Shown one piece after another: positions 49,713 to 60,831 of a stretch of DNA of 64,000 nucleotides (the first letter of the stretch is position 1; each line of letters opens with the position of its first letter). This DNA is from Carposina sasakii (taxonomy: Eukaryota > Arthropoda > Insecta > Lepidoptera > Carposinidae), in assembly GCA_014607495.2 (NCBI GenBank), contig CP053153.1:1054001-1118000 (forward strand), in the 5' to 3' direction. The position numbers and the translations under genes were made by a program. A model generated the notes under the pieces. That model saw only the letters and a program-made list of their open reading frames with translations. It ran no database searches and was not told the DNA's origin.

Positions 49713-51160
49713 CATGAATGTATGTGTCAAATATTATTGAGATCCATTCTTCCGTTTTGCTGTTAAAAGACAGCGAATAGGCAAGCAAAGATTTTTTGGC
49801 ATATATTTTGCATAATCAAATATATTATTTTTATTATTAATATTTTATTATTTTTGTCAGTACTTATCGCGCGCTTTAAAATATTTATATGATCCGTAGG
49901 CGCAGATATGCAACAGACAGGTACGTAACCCTATGGGCTACAAGTTCCTGATGTGTCTCTGATGGGCTATGACGAGGCTATGACCGTATTGACCGTGTCA
50001 CTGTTAATCAAAAGAAAAATAAGAAAAGCTTACGCGCTGACTAGTATAGAGTATATAGTGTTCTGTGTTAGCATAATAGTAACGAAGCGATACTGGAGCT
50101 CTATGTTCTATATTTGTTATACTACCTATATAATTAATAATTATGTACTTGGTAGGGTGCTAAAAAACTTCTTTTATGTTTCAGTAGTATACAAAGCTAA
50201 CACTTCTCTGTTGATAAGCTTGAAACAAGCCAGTAATTAACAGTGGTCCACGGGATTTGTCCCGGTTGTATGGTGTTGGGACACGCGAGGGGCGCGCGCG
50301 CAGCGTAGGGTGGTTAGTGATGGGGTAGTGTCGGTATTTACTACGATAAAAATAAGAAATCAGGTTAATACAAATCTTGTTATATCTTGATGTTGACAGG
50401 TTCTTTATACGCATGTTATATTCTATGCAATAAAAGAAAAGATAAAGGCATTATTCAGAATAAAGTTCGTTAGAGTGTATACCTACCAGCGCAGCAGTAT
50501 TGAGGATAGCGGGTATTGGCTGGATGCAGGCCGTTTCCAACCGATCAGTGTAGAGGTCATTAGGGGGAGCCCTATATTCAGCAGTGGACTTAATTTATGA
50601 TGATTAATATTAAACAAATACATAACAAGTTTAGACATAAATTCCTAACATTGGTGCAATTTAGTAAGTAAAGTAAATTTTATAAGGAGTTTCAATATTA
50701 ATTAATAATGCAGCTGATTATCGATATATCGATAAATAGTGAAACATCACTAGCTAACCCTTCACATGCGCATTACATTCATGGTCTCTCGAGCGTGGCG
50801 ACGGCAAAGTAACTAAACGTCCCTTTTATTTATTATTTTAAGCAGCCATGTTATAATTTTGAGATATTTGCGACGTAGGGTTGTTGAGACCCTGGGGGGT
50901 TGCACCTGTTAGTCTACGTCGGTTTGCTAAATGTGCTTTTCATATGTCCCTGTACTGTAGGCTGTAATGGTTCTATAGCGTTGTTATAAAATTAACATTC
51001 GTCTTCGTCTTCAGCCTAATGCATTCCACTGCTGCGGACTTCCCAAGGGCACGCCACAAGGCTACTGCCACTGGTTTTGCCCATAGTCACTCACCACGCT
51101 GGGCAGGCGGATTATTAACCTCAGCACAATGTTTAAAGATATTGTATATATATATATATA

Positions 51161-51330
51161 TAAAATAACGTTGCCTATATGTAATTTAGAAAAGAGATGG
51201 TAAAATTCGTCATCCGAATAATTGACTCGGTAGCTCAGTGGTTAGAGCGGCTGGCACGGTTTGCAGTGGGTTCGATTCTCACTCGGGTGAAGAATTTTTT
51301 CCATTTCTTTATTAATAATTTTATAATTCA
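51161..51330 (+). repeat. tRNA-like repeat copy with an AT microsatellite nearby
   Basis: Plus-strand copy of the family at 46483 with the tRNA-like part at about 51226-51291. The leading part is interrupted by a (TA)n run just before 51161. Confidence 0.7.
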
Positions 51331-51409
51331 TATAATATACATTATATATGTACCAATGTATTTCTAAAATGGAAACTGCAGAGTCACGGAGACCATAAAA
51401 GTTTAGCTC

Positions 51410-51412
<3 letters not shown>

Positions 51413-51458
<46 letters not shown>
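51413..51458. repeat. (AT)n microsatellite
   Basis: Nearly pure alternating AT with one interruption (GT). Confidence 0.95.
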
Positions 51459-51713
51459 TTGCAAATGCTAGCTAAATGCTAAAGTAAATTAGTTTGTTTG
51501 TTACCTCTTCACGTTTTATTAATTTATTCAATCTTCTTGAAATATTACATACCTACGTTATAGTTGGGGGTGCAGAAAAAGACATGGGCTACATTCTTTA
51601 GTACACGCGGACGAAGTCGCGATCAACTAGTAATAAATCAATAATAAAATTTCTCATAATAAAATTATAATGTGAAATACATGCTTATATTTCTTAACTA
51701 ATATTAATATACA

Positions 51714-52151
51714 TGTCGGAGATCAAGATGTCATATCCTACAGTCGGATCTCCAACGCCATCTATTTTCAATCGTTGAAGTTAGAAACGTCAAGTCGACA
51801 GCTATCACTGACTGGAGGACAGCTGTCACTTGGGTAAAGACAAGACAGAGTACTGAGAGGGCGCCACTGTAGATTTTACAACGACCACCGGGTCGTTTGA
51901 ATTGAGCCGGAGGGTATTCTGGGCTTGGTTGTTGCGTCTGTCGAGCGAAGCACGGGTGCGAATCAGCCTCTGTCTTGTACTTACCACGTTTCTACGTTAT
52001 CCGCTAGAATCCTAGTAATCTTGTGCGTAGATACAGTGAAAGTGTTTGTGATTCCTAATTAAGCTTGTTTACTACACGCCGCATTCTTTATTTCGGATTT
52101 TGGAAGATGTCGGACACACCTAACGGCACGCCACTCGACCCATCTACGTCA
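51714..52151 (+). repeat. Gypsy 5' LTR containing the gag start
   Basis: 438 bp, TGTCGGAG...CTACGTCA. The gag ATG (52107) and the first 15 codons lie inside it. Immediately after it TCAGAAGTGGGAT could pair with tRNA-Leu, offset about five nt from the tRNA 3' end. Confidence 0.8.
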
Positions 52152-53336
52152 TCAGAAGTGGGATGCAACCCGGATCACCCACATGAAACACGTGCTTCAA
52201 ATAGTGACTCGAGCGAAGAAAAATGGCGTCTTCTCTTCGAGCAACAAAATCAAAATTTTCTGGCGTTGGTGCAAGCAATAAAACTACCTGCATCTTCGGA
52301 CTCTATTCGCCTTCCTGATTTCGACCCAGAGAAAAGAGACATCGACGCCCGAGCTTGGATAACGACCGCGGACATGTGTATCACAGATCGACATCGCCAT
52401 GGATCTTCTCTGATGATCGCGTTAAGCCACACACTCAAGGGCGAAGCATCATCTTGGCTGTCTTCAATATCGTTTCCTAATATGACGTGGGCCGATTTTA
52501 AGGAGCTTTTCGTAGCAAGGTATGACTGTCCTGAAACTGCTGCTTCCTTTCTCATCAGTATGCACGACAAGAAACCGAGAGCTAACGAGTGCCTGGCCTC
52601 ATACGCCGCTACCCTCATAACATCCTTAATGGCAAGGTGGAATGGACTGACTACAGAACAGATAGCAATAGCCACTGTCTTAGCTCATATTTCAAAACAA
52701 GAGCCACGTGTTCAGAGGATTGCTATAACGACTGACATCAAGACGCGTAACCATTTACAAAAGGAACTGAAGGCTGTCTCGTTCCTGAAGAGAAGTTATT
52801 CATCAAGTATTTATCGTGATGGACCCGACCTAAAAAGAAACCGACCTAATGGATCTGCTGTGACCATCAAGTGCTTTAATTGTGCACAACTAGGCCACAA
52901 ATCTCTTCAATGTCGCAACAAAGCCAATTCGAAGAAGCAAGATGACCGGTCCAAACACAGGTCCTTTCACGGGGACCATAACTCGACCAACCAACCTACA
53001 GGGAGAACCGATCGCATCACCTGCTTCAACTGCCGGGAACAAGGCCACTATGCATCCGACTGCCCGAAGAGGAAAATCAAGGATGGGAACAACGGTACCG
53101 GCGGCGGCACTGGAACTGGTCCAGCTAAGGAAAAGCGAGTAGACGTGTGCATTGTGAATGCGCCTTCGGGTTCTCTGCGTCACTCTGGTGAGTCATTCCC
53201 ATTTACTTACGACTCAGGTTCAGAGTGTTCCTTAGTTAAAGAATCGATTGCTTTGAAACTTAGTGGTAAGCGAATTTATGACAATGTTTCTATGACTGGT
53301 ATAGGACAAACTTCTATAGCCTCGTACATGCTCTAG
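52107..53336 (+). CDS. Gypsy gag with truncated protease
   Basis: 409 residues from the ATG at 52107; the frame is open upstream to 52065, but MSDTPNG is the likelier start. Seen: a capsid-like region with a retrotransposon gag pattern (about residues 65-230), two CCHC zinc knuckles of the CX2CX4HX4C type near residues 255 and 305, and the start of an aspartic protease with active-site DSG near residue 369. It then ends at a stop created at a junction with foreign reverse transcriptase sequence around 53325. Gag is probably functional for particle formation; the protease is cut short. Confidence 0.85.
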   Translation: MSDTPNGTPLDPSTSSEVGCNPDHPHETRASNSDSSEEKWRLLFEQQNQNFLALVQAIKLPASSDSIRLPDFDPEKRDIDARAWITTADMCITDRHRHGSSLMIALSHTLKGEASSWLSSISFPNMTWADFKELFVARYDCPETAASFLISMHDKKPRANECLASYAATLITSLMARWNGLTTEQIAIATVLAHISKQEPRVQRIAITTDIKTRNHLQKELKAVSFLKRSYSSSIYRDGPDLKRNRPNGSAVTIKCFNCAQLGHKSLQCRNKANSKKQDDRSKHRSFHGDHNSTNQPTGRTDRITCFNCREQGHYASDCPKRKIKDGNNGTGGGTGTGPAKEKRVDVCIVNAPSGSLRHSGESFPFTYDSGSECSLVKESIALKLSGKRIYDNVSMTGIGQTSIASYML

Positions 53337-53344
53337 GCGATCTC

Positions 53345-54316
53345 GTGAACAAGTACGTTGTAGTGTACATGGATGACGTGCTCGTTGTGGCCAGTAACAT
53401 CGACGAAGCTTTCGATAGACTAAAGGTAGTATTAGAAGTTCTTTCTGGGAAGGGATTTTCGTTAAATCCTAAAAAGTGCTCATTCCTGAAAGAAAAAGTA
53501 GAGTACCTAGGCTTCGAGGTGCGCCGAGGTCAAATTCGTCTGAATCCACGAAAGATAGTTGCACTTACCGCTTTACCACCGACCGGCGCTCTTAATAATC
53601 AAGGTAGATTTTATGATTTTCATTTTGATTCGGGTGCTGAGTGTTCACTAATAAAAGAAAGCGTTGCATCAAGTTTCAATGGTAAAAGAATTGCTAAAAC
53701 TGTCTCTCTAACGGGAATTGGTCAAACCAGTGTATTCAGCACCCAGCAAATACTGTGTAATGTTGAAATTAATGATTATTGTTTAGAACTTTTATTACAT
53801 GTTTTACCCGATGTGTATATGCGTAGTGATATTATGCTAGGTCGTGAAATATTGAGTCAAGGCTTCGTTATTAACTTGTCAACAAATAATTTTAGCATTT
53901 CAAAACAAAATAATTTGACAGTTTTAAATTGTGACGTTTTAACCGATTCTAGTATCAGTAACGACTTTAGTAATGTTGACACAGATATACCCTCTTGTAA
54001 AAAGTCTGATCTTTTAACTATTTTAGGTGAATATTCCAGTTATTTTACAACAGGTTTGCCAAAAACTCGTGTAACTACAGGTGAACTCGAAATTCGATTA
54101 ATTGATCCGAAGTATAGAGGTCCTTTTAGGGTATCGGAGGTACTTGAAGGTAATCGTTATGTTCTTAAAGCCCTTAATTCCAATAGAACCTATAAGTATG
54201 CACATGACAGACTTAGGCGAATGCCTGCGAATGACATTACCAATGACACGCTGACATGTGACCGTGATGATAATCTGTGCGAACTTGACGGGGATGGACC
54301 GTCATGTTCTAATTAA
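53345..54316 (+). pseudogene. Joined reverse transcriptase, protease and integrase-tail fragments
   Basis: A single open frame made of non-adjacent pol parts. Codons 1 to about 87 are reverse transcriptase palm and thumb with YMDD, ending near KIVALTALPPTG. Then comes a second protease piece with DSG (FDSGAECSLIKE), similar to but distinct from the one ending the gag frame. Then follows the C-terminal integrase tail (KYRGPFRVSEV...). Most of reverse transcriptase, RNase H and the integrase core are absent. The order of protease after reverse transcriptase is reversed from normal Gypsy pol, so this is a product of rearrangement or template switching. Confidence 0.8.
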
Positions 54317-54339
54317 TGTTGAGTTGACTGATTGAGAGT

Positions 54340-54560
54340 GGTTTACGGATACCGGATAGAGGTATTCAAGAGTCACTGGATGGAAGTGACTAGACTGGTA
54401 TACGGAAGCTGGATGGAAGTTTCTAAGAGTCACTGGATGGAAGTGACTAGACTGGTATACGGAAGCTGGATGGAAGTTTCTAAGAGTCACTGGATGGAAG
54501 TGAGACTGGTTTACGGAAGCTGGATGGAAGTTTCCAAGAGTTGCTAGATTGAGGCAACTA
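54340..54560 (+). repeat. 57-bp tandem repeat block
   Basis: Units start near 54370, 54427, 54484 and 54538 (spacings 57, 57, 54), each containing TCACTGGATGGAAGTGA and TACGGAAGCTGGATGGAAG. The spacing is a multiple of three, so both strands stay open by chance; I do not read it as coding. Confidence 0.85.
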
Positions 54561-54630
54561 GACTTACTTGACTGACGTTACTCTATATGGATTGTGTATA
54601 CTGTAGCCTTGTTTTGGAATTATTTACCTT

Positions 54631-54855
54631 GTGTGTGCCATGCCGTTTGGTTTAAAGAACGCCAGTTCAGTTTATCAGCGGGCTATAGCAAAAGCTTTAG
54701 GTGAATTAGCTCATAGTTATATTGTTTCTTACATTGATGACCTGCTGGTATTGTATTCTACAGGAGAGCAGGGGTTGGAACGTCTACGACGTGTCTTAGA
54801 TGTGTTCATTAAGAATGAAAAACGTAATCAAGTTAAACTAGATCCTAAATTTTAA
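54631..54855 (+). pseudogene. Second Gypsy reverse transcriptase fragment
   Basis: About 74 codons of reverse transcriptase from the MPFGLKNA motif through active-site YIDD to a stop at 54855. The sequence around the active site differs clearly from the YMDD fragment at 53345, so it comes from a different but related element. It is followed at 54872-55018 by a second integrase-tail piece (RYQLKSLSSNRTYKY...) ending in a stop. Confidence 0.8.
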
Positions 54856-55109
54856 GGACCGTATAAAATTTAATTGTTAGATGGTGATAGATACCAACTA
54901 AAATCTTTGTCTTCAAATCGAACCTACAAATATTCGCACGATCGGGTCCGTAGGGTGCCAGACCATCAAGTTCCTAGTAATTTTGATATCGAAATTAATG
55001 TGACCTCAGAGTCTAAATGAATGAATTTTCATATGCGATGTACAAGTTACTGACCGGTTTTTTTTAAATTGTGACTTTGACAAACCCTTGACAGACAGTA
55101 GTATGTATT

Positions 55110-55320
55110 TGTGGCAGAACCGAAGGACCGAGTTTCTGCTGTAGCCGATGGACAGTGCTACATGTGTGTGTGTGGGAAACCGAAGGACCGTGTTTCCGTA
55201 GTAGGTAGCCGATGGACTGTGCTACATGTGTGTGTTGGAAACCGAAGGACTGTGTTTCCATAGTAGATAGCCGAAGGACTGGCTATATGACTAACTGTTA
55301 CTGTAATGTTGACCGAAGGA
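55110..55320 (+). repeat. Second tandem repeat block in the Gypsy element
   Basis: About three units of 60-70 bp with ACCGAAGGAC, GTGTTTCC and AGCCGATGGAC, in the 3' untranslated part before the 3' LTR. Confidence 0.75.
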
Positions 55321-55562
55321 AAGGTCTGACTGATTTAAACGTATGTGCGAGTCTGCTTATCTTTTATTTTTTATGTCTTTACGTAAAGATTTTGGGAACT
55401 TGACGGTCGATGAGCGATTTTTGTGATTTCATGAACTATTGTAATAAGAAGTCTTTAAATTTAAGTTAAGGCAGAATGGCCGAGCGCAGATACTTCCTTG
55501 AGTTATCTTGTTCACAGATTCATCGGTTCTACCCGAGGACGGGTAGTCTGTCAAAATGGCCG

Positions 55563-56000
55563 TGTCGGAGATCAAGATGTCATATCCTACAGTCGGATCT
55601 CCAACGCCATTTATTTTCAATCGTTGAAGTTAGAAACGTCAAGTCGACAGCTATCACTGACTGGAGGACAGCTGTCACTTGGGTAAAGACAAGACAGAGT
55701 ACTGAGAGGGCGCCACTGTAGATTTTACAACGATCACCGGGTCGTTTGAATTGAGCCGGAGGGTATTCTGGGCTTGGTTGTTGCGTCTGTCGAGCGAAGC
55801 ACGGGTGCGAATCAGCCTCTGTCTTGTACTTACCACGTTTCTACGTTATCCGCTAGAATCCTAGTAATCTTGTGCGTAGATACAGTGAAAGTGTTTGTGA
55901 TTCCTAATTAAGCTTGTTTACTACACGCCGCATTCTTTATTTCGGATTTTGGAAGATGTCGGACACACCTAACGGCACGCCACTCGACCCATCTACGTCA
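55563..56000 (+). repeat. Gypsy 3' LTR
   Basis: 438 bp, differing from 51714-52151 at two positions noticed. Because it holds the gag start, reading on from it into host DNA gives 17 codons and then a stop in the flank (TACAAATGA). Confidence 0.85.
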
Positions 56001-57747
56001 TACAAATGAGTTTTGGCTACAAACCGTTTTGGCTTGGGCTTTCCTTTCTCTTTCCTCAGGTGTGTAATCAACTTCTTTTAACTTATATATAACACAGGTA
56101 GTGTACCTAGGTAATATTCAACCACTGTGTAATGATAATATTAATTACCTAGTTTTATAAAAGTACCTACCTACCTACGTAAGATTTGAATATTTTCGGA
56201 AAGAGATCCAGAAAGCAACGCAAGTAAAAACAAAATTCGATCTTACACGCAATAAAAGATTTTTTATTGATATTTCATAAAACAATTTTTACTAATCAAA
56301 TATAACCCTTTCCCGCTGATGCCGTGACGCAATTTGTCAATATTTTACACGTGAAATTACCAATGATCCGTATCGACAACCGTTTGGTGTTAAAATGTTC
56401 CTTTGTATGTTATTTTGTCACAAATCATGCGAAAATATGTGGGACTAATCAGAATCAGATGTTGTTATGTATTTCACGCACACCTCTACCGAAAGGTAAC
56501 TAATTTAACTTCGTGGAAAAAAGTTCTAAGAAGACTGGCAAAAGACACGGCTATGATACCAAAATGGGCTTGATAGAACTGCACAATCATAAAAGAGATC
56601 GCTCAGCCACGTTATAACGGAAACAGATGTAAATAATCTGTGGCAACTTTCTAGCTTATCGCCCGAGAGAATGCCCGTGTCCCTTACGACATGCACGGAA
56701 GGAGACGTAGCTGAGGTATTCTACTGAAGACCCGCATCAGCACAGTATTAAACTGAAATGAAATGAAAAAGCTTTATTTGAGACAGAAACATAACAAAGA
56801 ATAAAATAAAACATTTACATTATGTAGAGGAAGTATTCTGTCCCAAACTCGGTCCCACCTCAGATTACTGATAAAAGCAGAAGCTAGGTTATTAATATTT
56901 TAAACTCAAGGATATGTAGGTACCTATAATTCTATTGATAGGTACTTAGTCCTGTAGTGGTATAAGGCATCACGTCCTTTAACTCTTCGAGTAAAGTAAC
57001 CAAAATACTATAAAATGCACATGTTGCATGCAATACAAGCAGAAACACTGCCATAACTAGTGTGACTGATCAAATATTTATATAATTTATTGCACATGTC
57101 AATACTAGAAAGGGGTAGCAATAAAAAACGATACATTTTACGCACTATTAACCTATTACTATAATATAACATTGAAATTTGGTTAAGGGTTAGAAATGAC
57201 GCCATATTGACAAAACTTGGGCCTAAGATCCCACTGCAGATGTTCGACACTCATATGTTTATAGAATAAAACCTCATTAGTACAAATATTTACGACTGGG
57301 AGAATATATATTTACTGGGTTGCCTATCAAAATATGGCTTTATTCAATAAACAAACGAGCGTAGAAAATGTGCAGTGGGATTACTATTAGGTTAAATAAA
57401 GCAAATGTAAAAAAAAGTTAGGTAGGTAAAAGTAAAAAATAATCATCTCGCCAGATACTGAAATCCTACTAAGGGCTGATTTGAACTGAACTGAAAAGGG
57501 CCAGTCAAGAGCATCTGAAACCGACGAGCATGTATGAATGTGGACGAGGCGAAAGAGGTATGTTTGGAACGTACAAAATGGAGATCTTAAGTCTCTGCCT
57601 ATGGGAGATAGGCGTGAGTTTATATTTGTATATTAAATTCTGACTATTAAAAAAATCGGCCCTAATAATAAAAATTTGCAAAATGTAATGCTTATAGATG
57701 TTTTTACTCTTTGCGTAGATCACTCTATTGAGTTGAGACATTTAGAC

Positions 57748-58080
57748 TATACAGGATGTTTTTTCGTTGCCACCCTTTATCTCATCCCATTAGCTCATAA
57801 AAATTGCTGGGAAACGAAGTTAGTTTTTTTTATAAAAAATTGTTTGTTACTTGATCGGGCGGAATTTATAGTGTCCAGTGTTTGTGTAAGATTTTTTATA
57901 GCCAGATTTTAATGATTTTTCGTGAAAAAATCTTGTTGCACGCGTCTACATCTCAACTTCGGACCCTAATATTTTGGGAACCAGACACTTCTTAGGTATG
58001 CTTCTGTGGTGAAAAATGATCGTGATGATGTGGAGATTCCTTGGTATTCGGGAACGTTGAAGACCAAAAAATACCTTATG
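57748..58080 (+). mobile_element. TIR element of the TACAGGGT family
   Basis: Begins TATACAGGATGTTTTTTCG and ends GACCAAAAAATACC; homologous along its length to the reverse of 5064-5448. Confidence 0.75.
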
Positions 58081-59874
58081 TTATGATAGATTGACCTACA
58101 TTGACCAATACCTAAATAGGTAAGAATTAGGCGTATGATCCCAGGTAAACCGCGATCTCCAAAAATCCCCATGAAAAGGGGCGTGGTCACCACCACCCAC
58201 GTAAGTATACTCCCATATATTGGGGTGCGTGACGCCGCAGCCCCTAGTGTTCCACGCACGCGCGGGAGCATGCAACATTCTAGTCATGGAATAAGTTTTT
58301 ATTTCTATTTTAGTGTAGGGAAACGGTATTAGTTTTGAATACAGTGAGTTCTTAATACACATTTGTAATGTTTTCTACGACGATTTTGTGACCTTTTTTA
58401 GTTAAAAATTTGTTAGAACTTGTGAAAGTGATTTAAAGTGTTTTAATGACAAGTAATACCTACATTTTGGAATTAATATTTTATCTAGATTGAGGTAAGT
58501 TGTGTATAAAAACTTTAGGTATAAGTATAACAGAGTTAATAGCTATGATACATTTTGTTATATATTTAGGGATATGATTAAAAATTATTGTCTTTTTATT
58601 ATTTCTATGTCTTTCTACTATATCTTTTAAACGTGTCATATTGTTACAAAATGGTATTTTATCACAAAAAGCTCATGAGTCTTATTTTGAAAGTTTCTTA
58701 GCTACTTGTGAGATACTTTATTTAAATTACCTGTCTACCGTTACATTTAAAACAATACCGAATCGCATATAATGTAACAAAGTCATCTACCTAAATCTTA
58801 GGTATATCCACATAGCCAACTTAAACCAAGGTATCTTAACACTTTATAGATTATCATAATAAGATTTCTTGATTTTATACTAAATGGATAGATAAGCAAA
58901 CAAATACTTTCTTGAGTTTGGTGTGATCTTAACGAGCTCCGGCGGTGGGCGCCAAAAACTATCATGAATGCACTTATAAATAATTATTTCTCTATTTGAG
59001 TACTTATTTATTTCCATACTTAATTGTTACTGGAATATGAATAAGAGATTTCCTTATTTACCTTTATATATTTAGTCCTGTGCTGATGCGGGACTACACG
59101 AGAATAAATCAGCTGCATCTCCTTCCGTGCATGTAGTAGGAGTCAACTAAGAAACTCGGGCATTTGCTTAGGATATGCATTTACATCTGCCACCTCTATA
59201 CTAAACGTAGCTGTGGGATATCCTTAATGAAAAGCTCCGGAACTACCTGATTTCTGAAACACAACCGTTGTCTATTATAATATTTGTTATATTTTTAGTT
59301 CATTTATCCAACCTTGGATAACCACAAAATATCATCGAAATTCACTTGGCCATTCCGTCTTAAAAATGCAATAGATAGCTAACTTACAATCGCATTCACA
59401 TTAGTATGAATTTAATGAATGTCACGGTCTAGTAACTATGTTTATACGAACTCAATTAACTGCGCCGCGTGCCGGTCGCGTGCTCAGCGCAGGTGTCCGC
59501 TCCCTCGGTACACTGCAATTGTTTTATGGTTTTAGTCAAGTGATCTACCGTCTGTCGCATTTTAAGATTATAGATCTCGTCAGCCTATCACCACTGTTGG
59601 ACGTAGGCCTCCCCCAGAGCACGCCACGAGGCTCAATCTCCCGTTTTTGCCACCCAGCTACTACCAGCCGCCCTCTTAAATTATAGACAGTTGACATTAA
59701 TTACAAGTATTTAGCGATCGTGACTTCACTGCATAAAATAAGTATACTTTCTTATGGAAACGCTCTGACAATAAACTAATTGAAAAATTTGTTATGTTAA
59801 ACACGAAAATACTAGGAAATATAATCACTTTTACCTTTATAAGGCAAGATATTGCCCAAGAATCATTTAATAAA

Positions 59875-60105
59875 TACATACATACATATAATCACGCCTT
59901 TATCCCTTACGGGGTAGGCAGAGCACCAAGGGCCGATAGAACCACATGGTGCAACTTCTGACCAATTTTGAGGGTATAGTTGAGATGTACAAGTTCGGTT
60001 AGTAGTGACAGGTGGTCAGCCGATGGCCTACAAAACACCAAGACCCTCATGTCCCTCTACTGACTTGTACAGTATATCTGGGAAGAGAAGCATTTAATAA
60101 AATGA
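59875..60105 (+). repeat. Interspersed repeat with AATCACGCCTTTATCCC
   Basis: Near full-length copy of the family at 20190-20405 with a CATA-rich start. Confidence 0.7.
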
Positions 60106-60831
60106 AAATATTACAGATCTTTCACACCTGACCCTGTATGCTAAACGTGCCTGGTTCTCTTTATGATCCTGAAGTTGTTGCTACTCCCATTTCGGGAATA
60201 TAGCCGTGTCTATATGTAAATTTTCTCGGGATATAAAGAAAGCTATAATGTATGTTGTAGATCTATTCTATCCGGGATACCCAACAAATATTTGCTTATT
60301 GCCATTATATGCATCACATTTTCATCTTCATCACATCGTCTATCATCTCTAACCTTATTGAATTTACTATTTATCAAACTACCAAAAATTAAAGTATAAT
60401 AATCCCTTAACAGGAAATCACTAACCGGAACTAGGAAGTGATAAAGTTCAACTGACTTTCTGGCGTTGAGTCACGCAACATTATTCGCTAGGGTAGCTCC
60501 AAGGGTGGCCATAGGGGTCACCTGTCACACGTGACGTGAAAATTGTCCTAAATCAAATACGGGGAAGCTTGAATGATTGATCACTCGTGTATGAAAAACA
60601 AAAGAAATATGCCCACCTATAATGATATGATGTATAAAGAAAAACTGATTTCTTTCGCGTAGAACGTTCACTAATAGTACCTACCATATTTTTTGGATGA
60701 ACATTTAAGACTAAATTAGGTTCTGCCTGTCATCTTCGTGCAAATATCTGTAAATAATCCCAGGTCATCACCTCCATATTCAATATACCATTTTAATATA
60801 GATCTTTTTTTACAGATTACCAATATCAAGG

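Larger units (their letters stand above)
47254..51700. other. Intergenic region with repeats
   Basis: No supported gene. It holds a near full-length interspersed repeat (49447-49712), a fragment at 51001-51125, and an RTE-like fragment near 51480-51635. Short open frames have no domains. Confidence 0.6.
51714..56000 (+). mobile_element. Mosaic non-autonomous Gypsy-type LTR element
   Basis: 438-bp LTRs (51714-52151 and 55563-56000; TG...CA, two differences seen) flanked by a TACA direct duplication (51710-51713, 56001-56004), as expected of Gypsy integration. The internal order is gag-protease start, reverse transcriptase piece, protease piece, integrase tail, tandem repeats, second reverse transcriptase piece, second integrase tail, second tandem-repeat block. 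Most of pol is missing, so it must have moved with proteins supplied by a relative. The LTR similarity implies recent movement in the present scrambled form. Confidence 0.85.
56005..60815. other. Region upstream of the bHLH gene
   Basis: Should contain the 5' UTR exon and promoter of the bHLH gene. A candidate donor, GATTGAG|GTAAGT, lies near 58495 but is unproven. It holds a TIR element (57748-58080) and repeat copies at 59085-59265, 59875-60105 and 60118-60220. Confidence 0.5.

Noticed and set aside
52250..52675. Minus-strand open frame in the Gypsy gag
   Set aside because: Shadow of the gag frame on the opposite strand.
54332..54547. Repeated-peptide open frame
   Set aside because: Created by a 57-bp tandem repeat; open on both strands, inside a rearranged retroelement.
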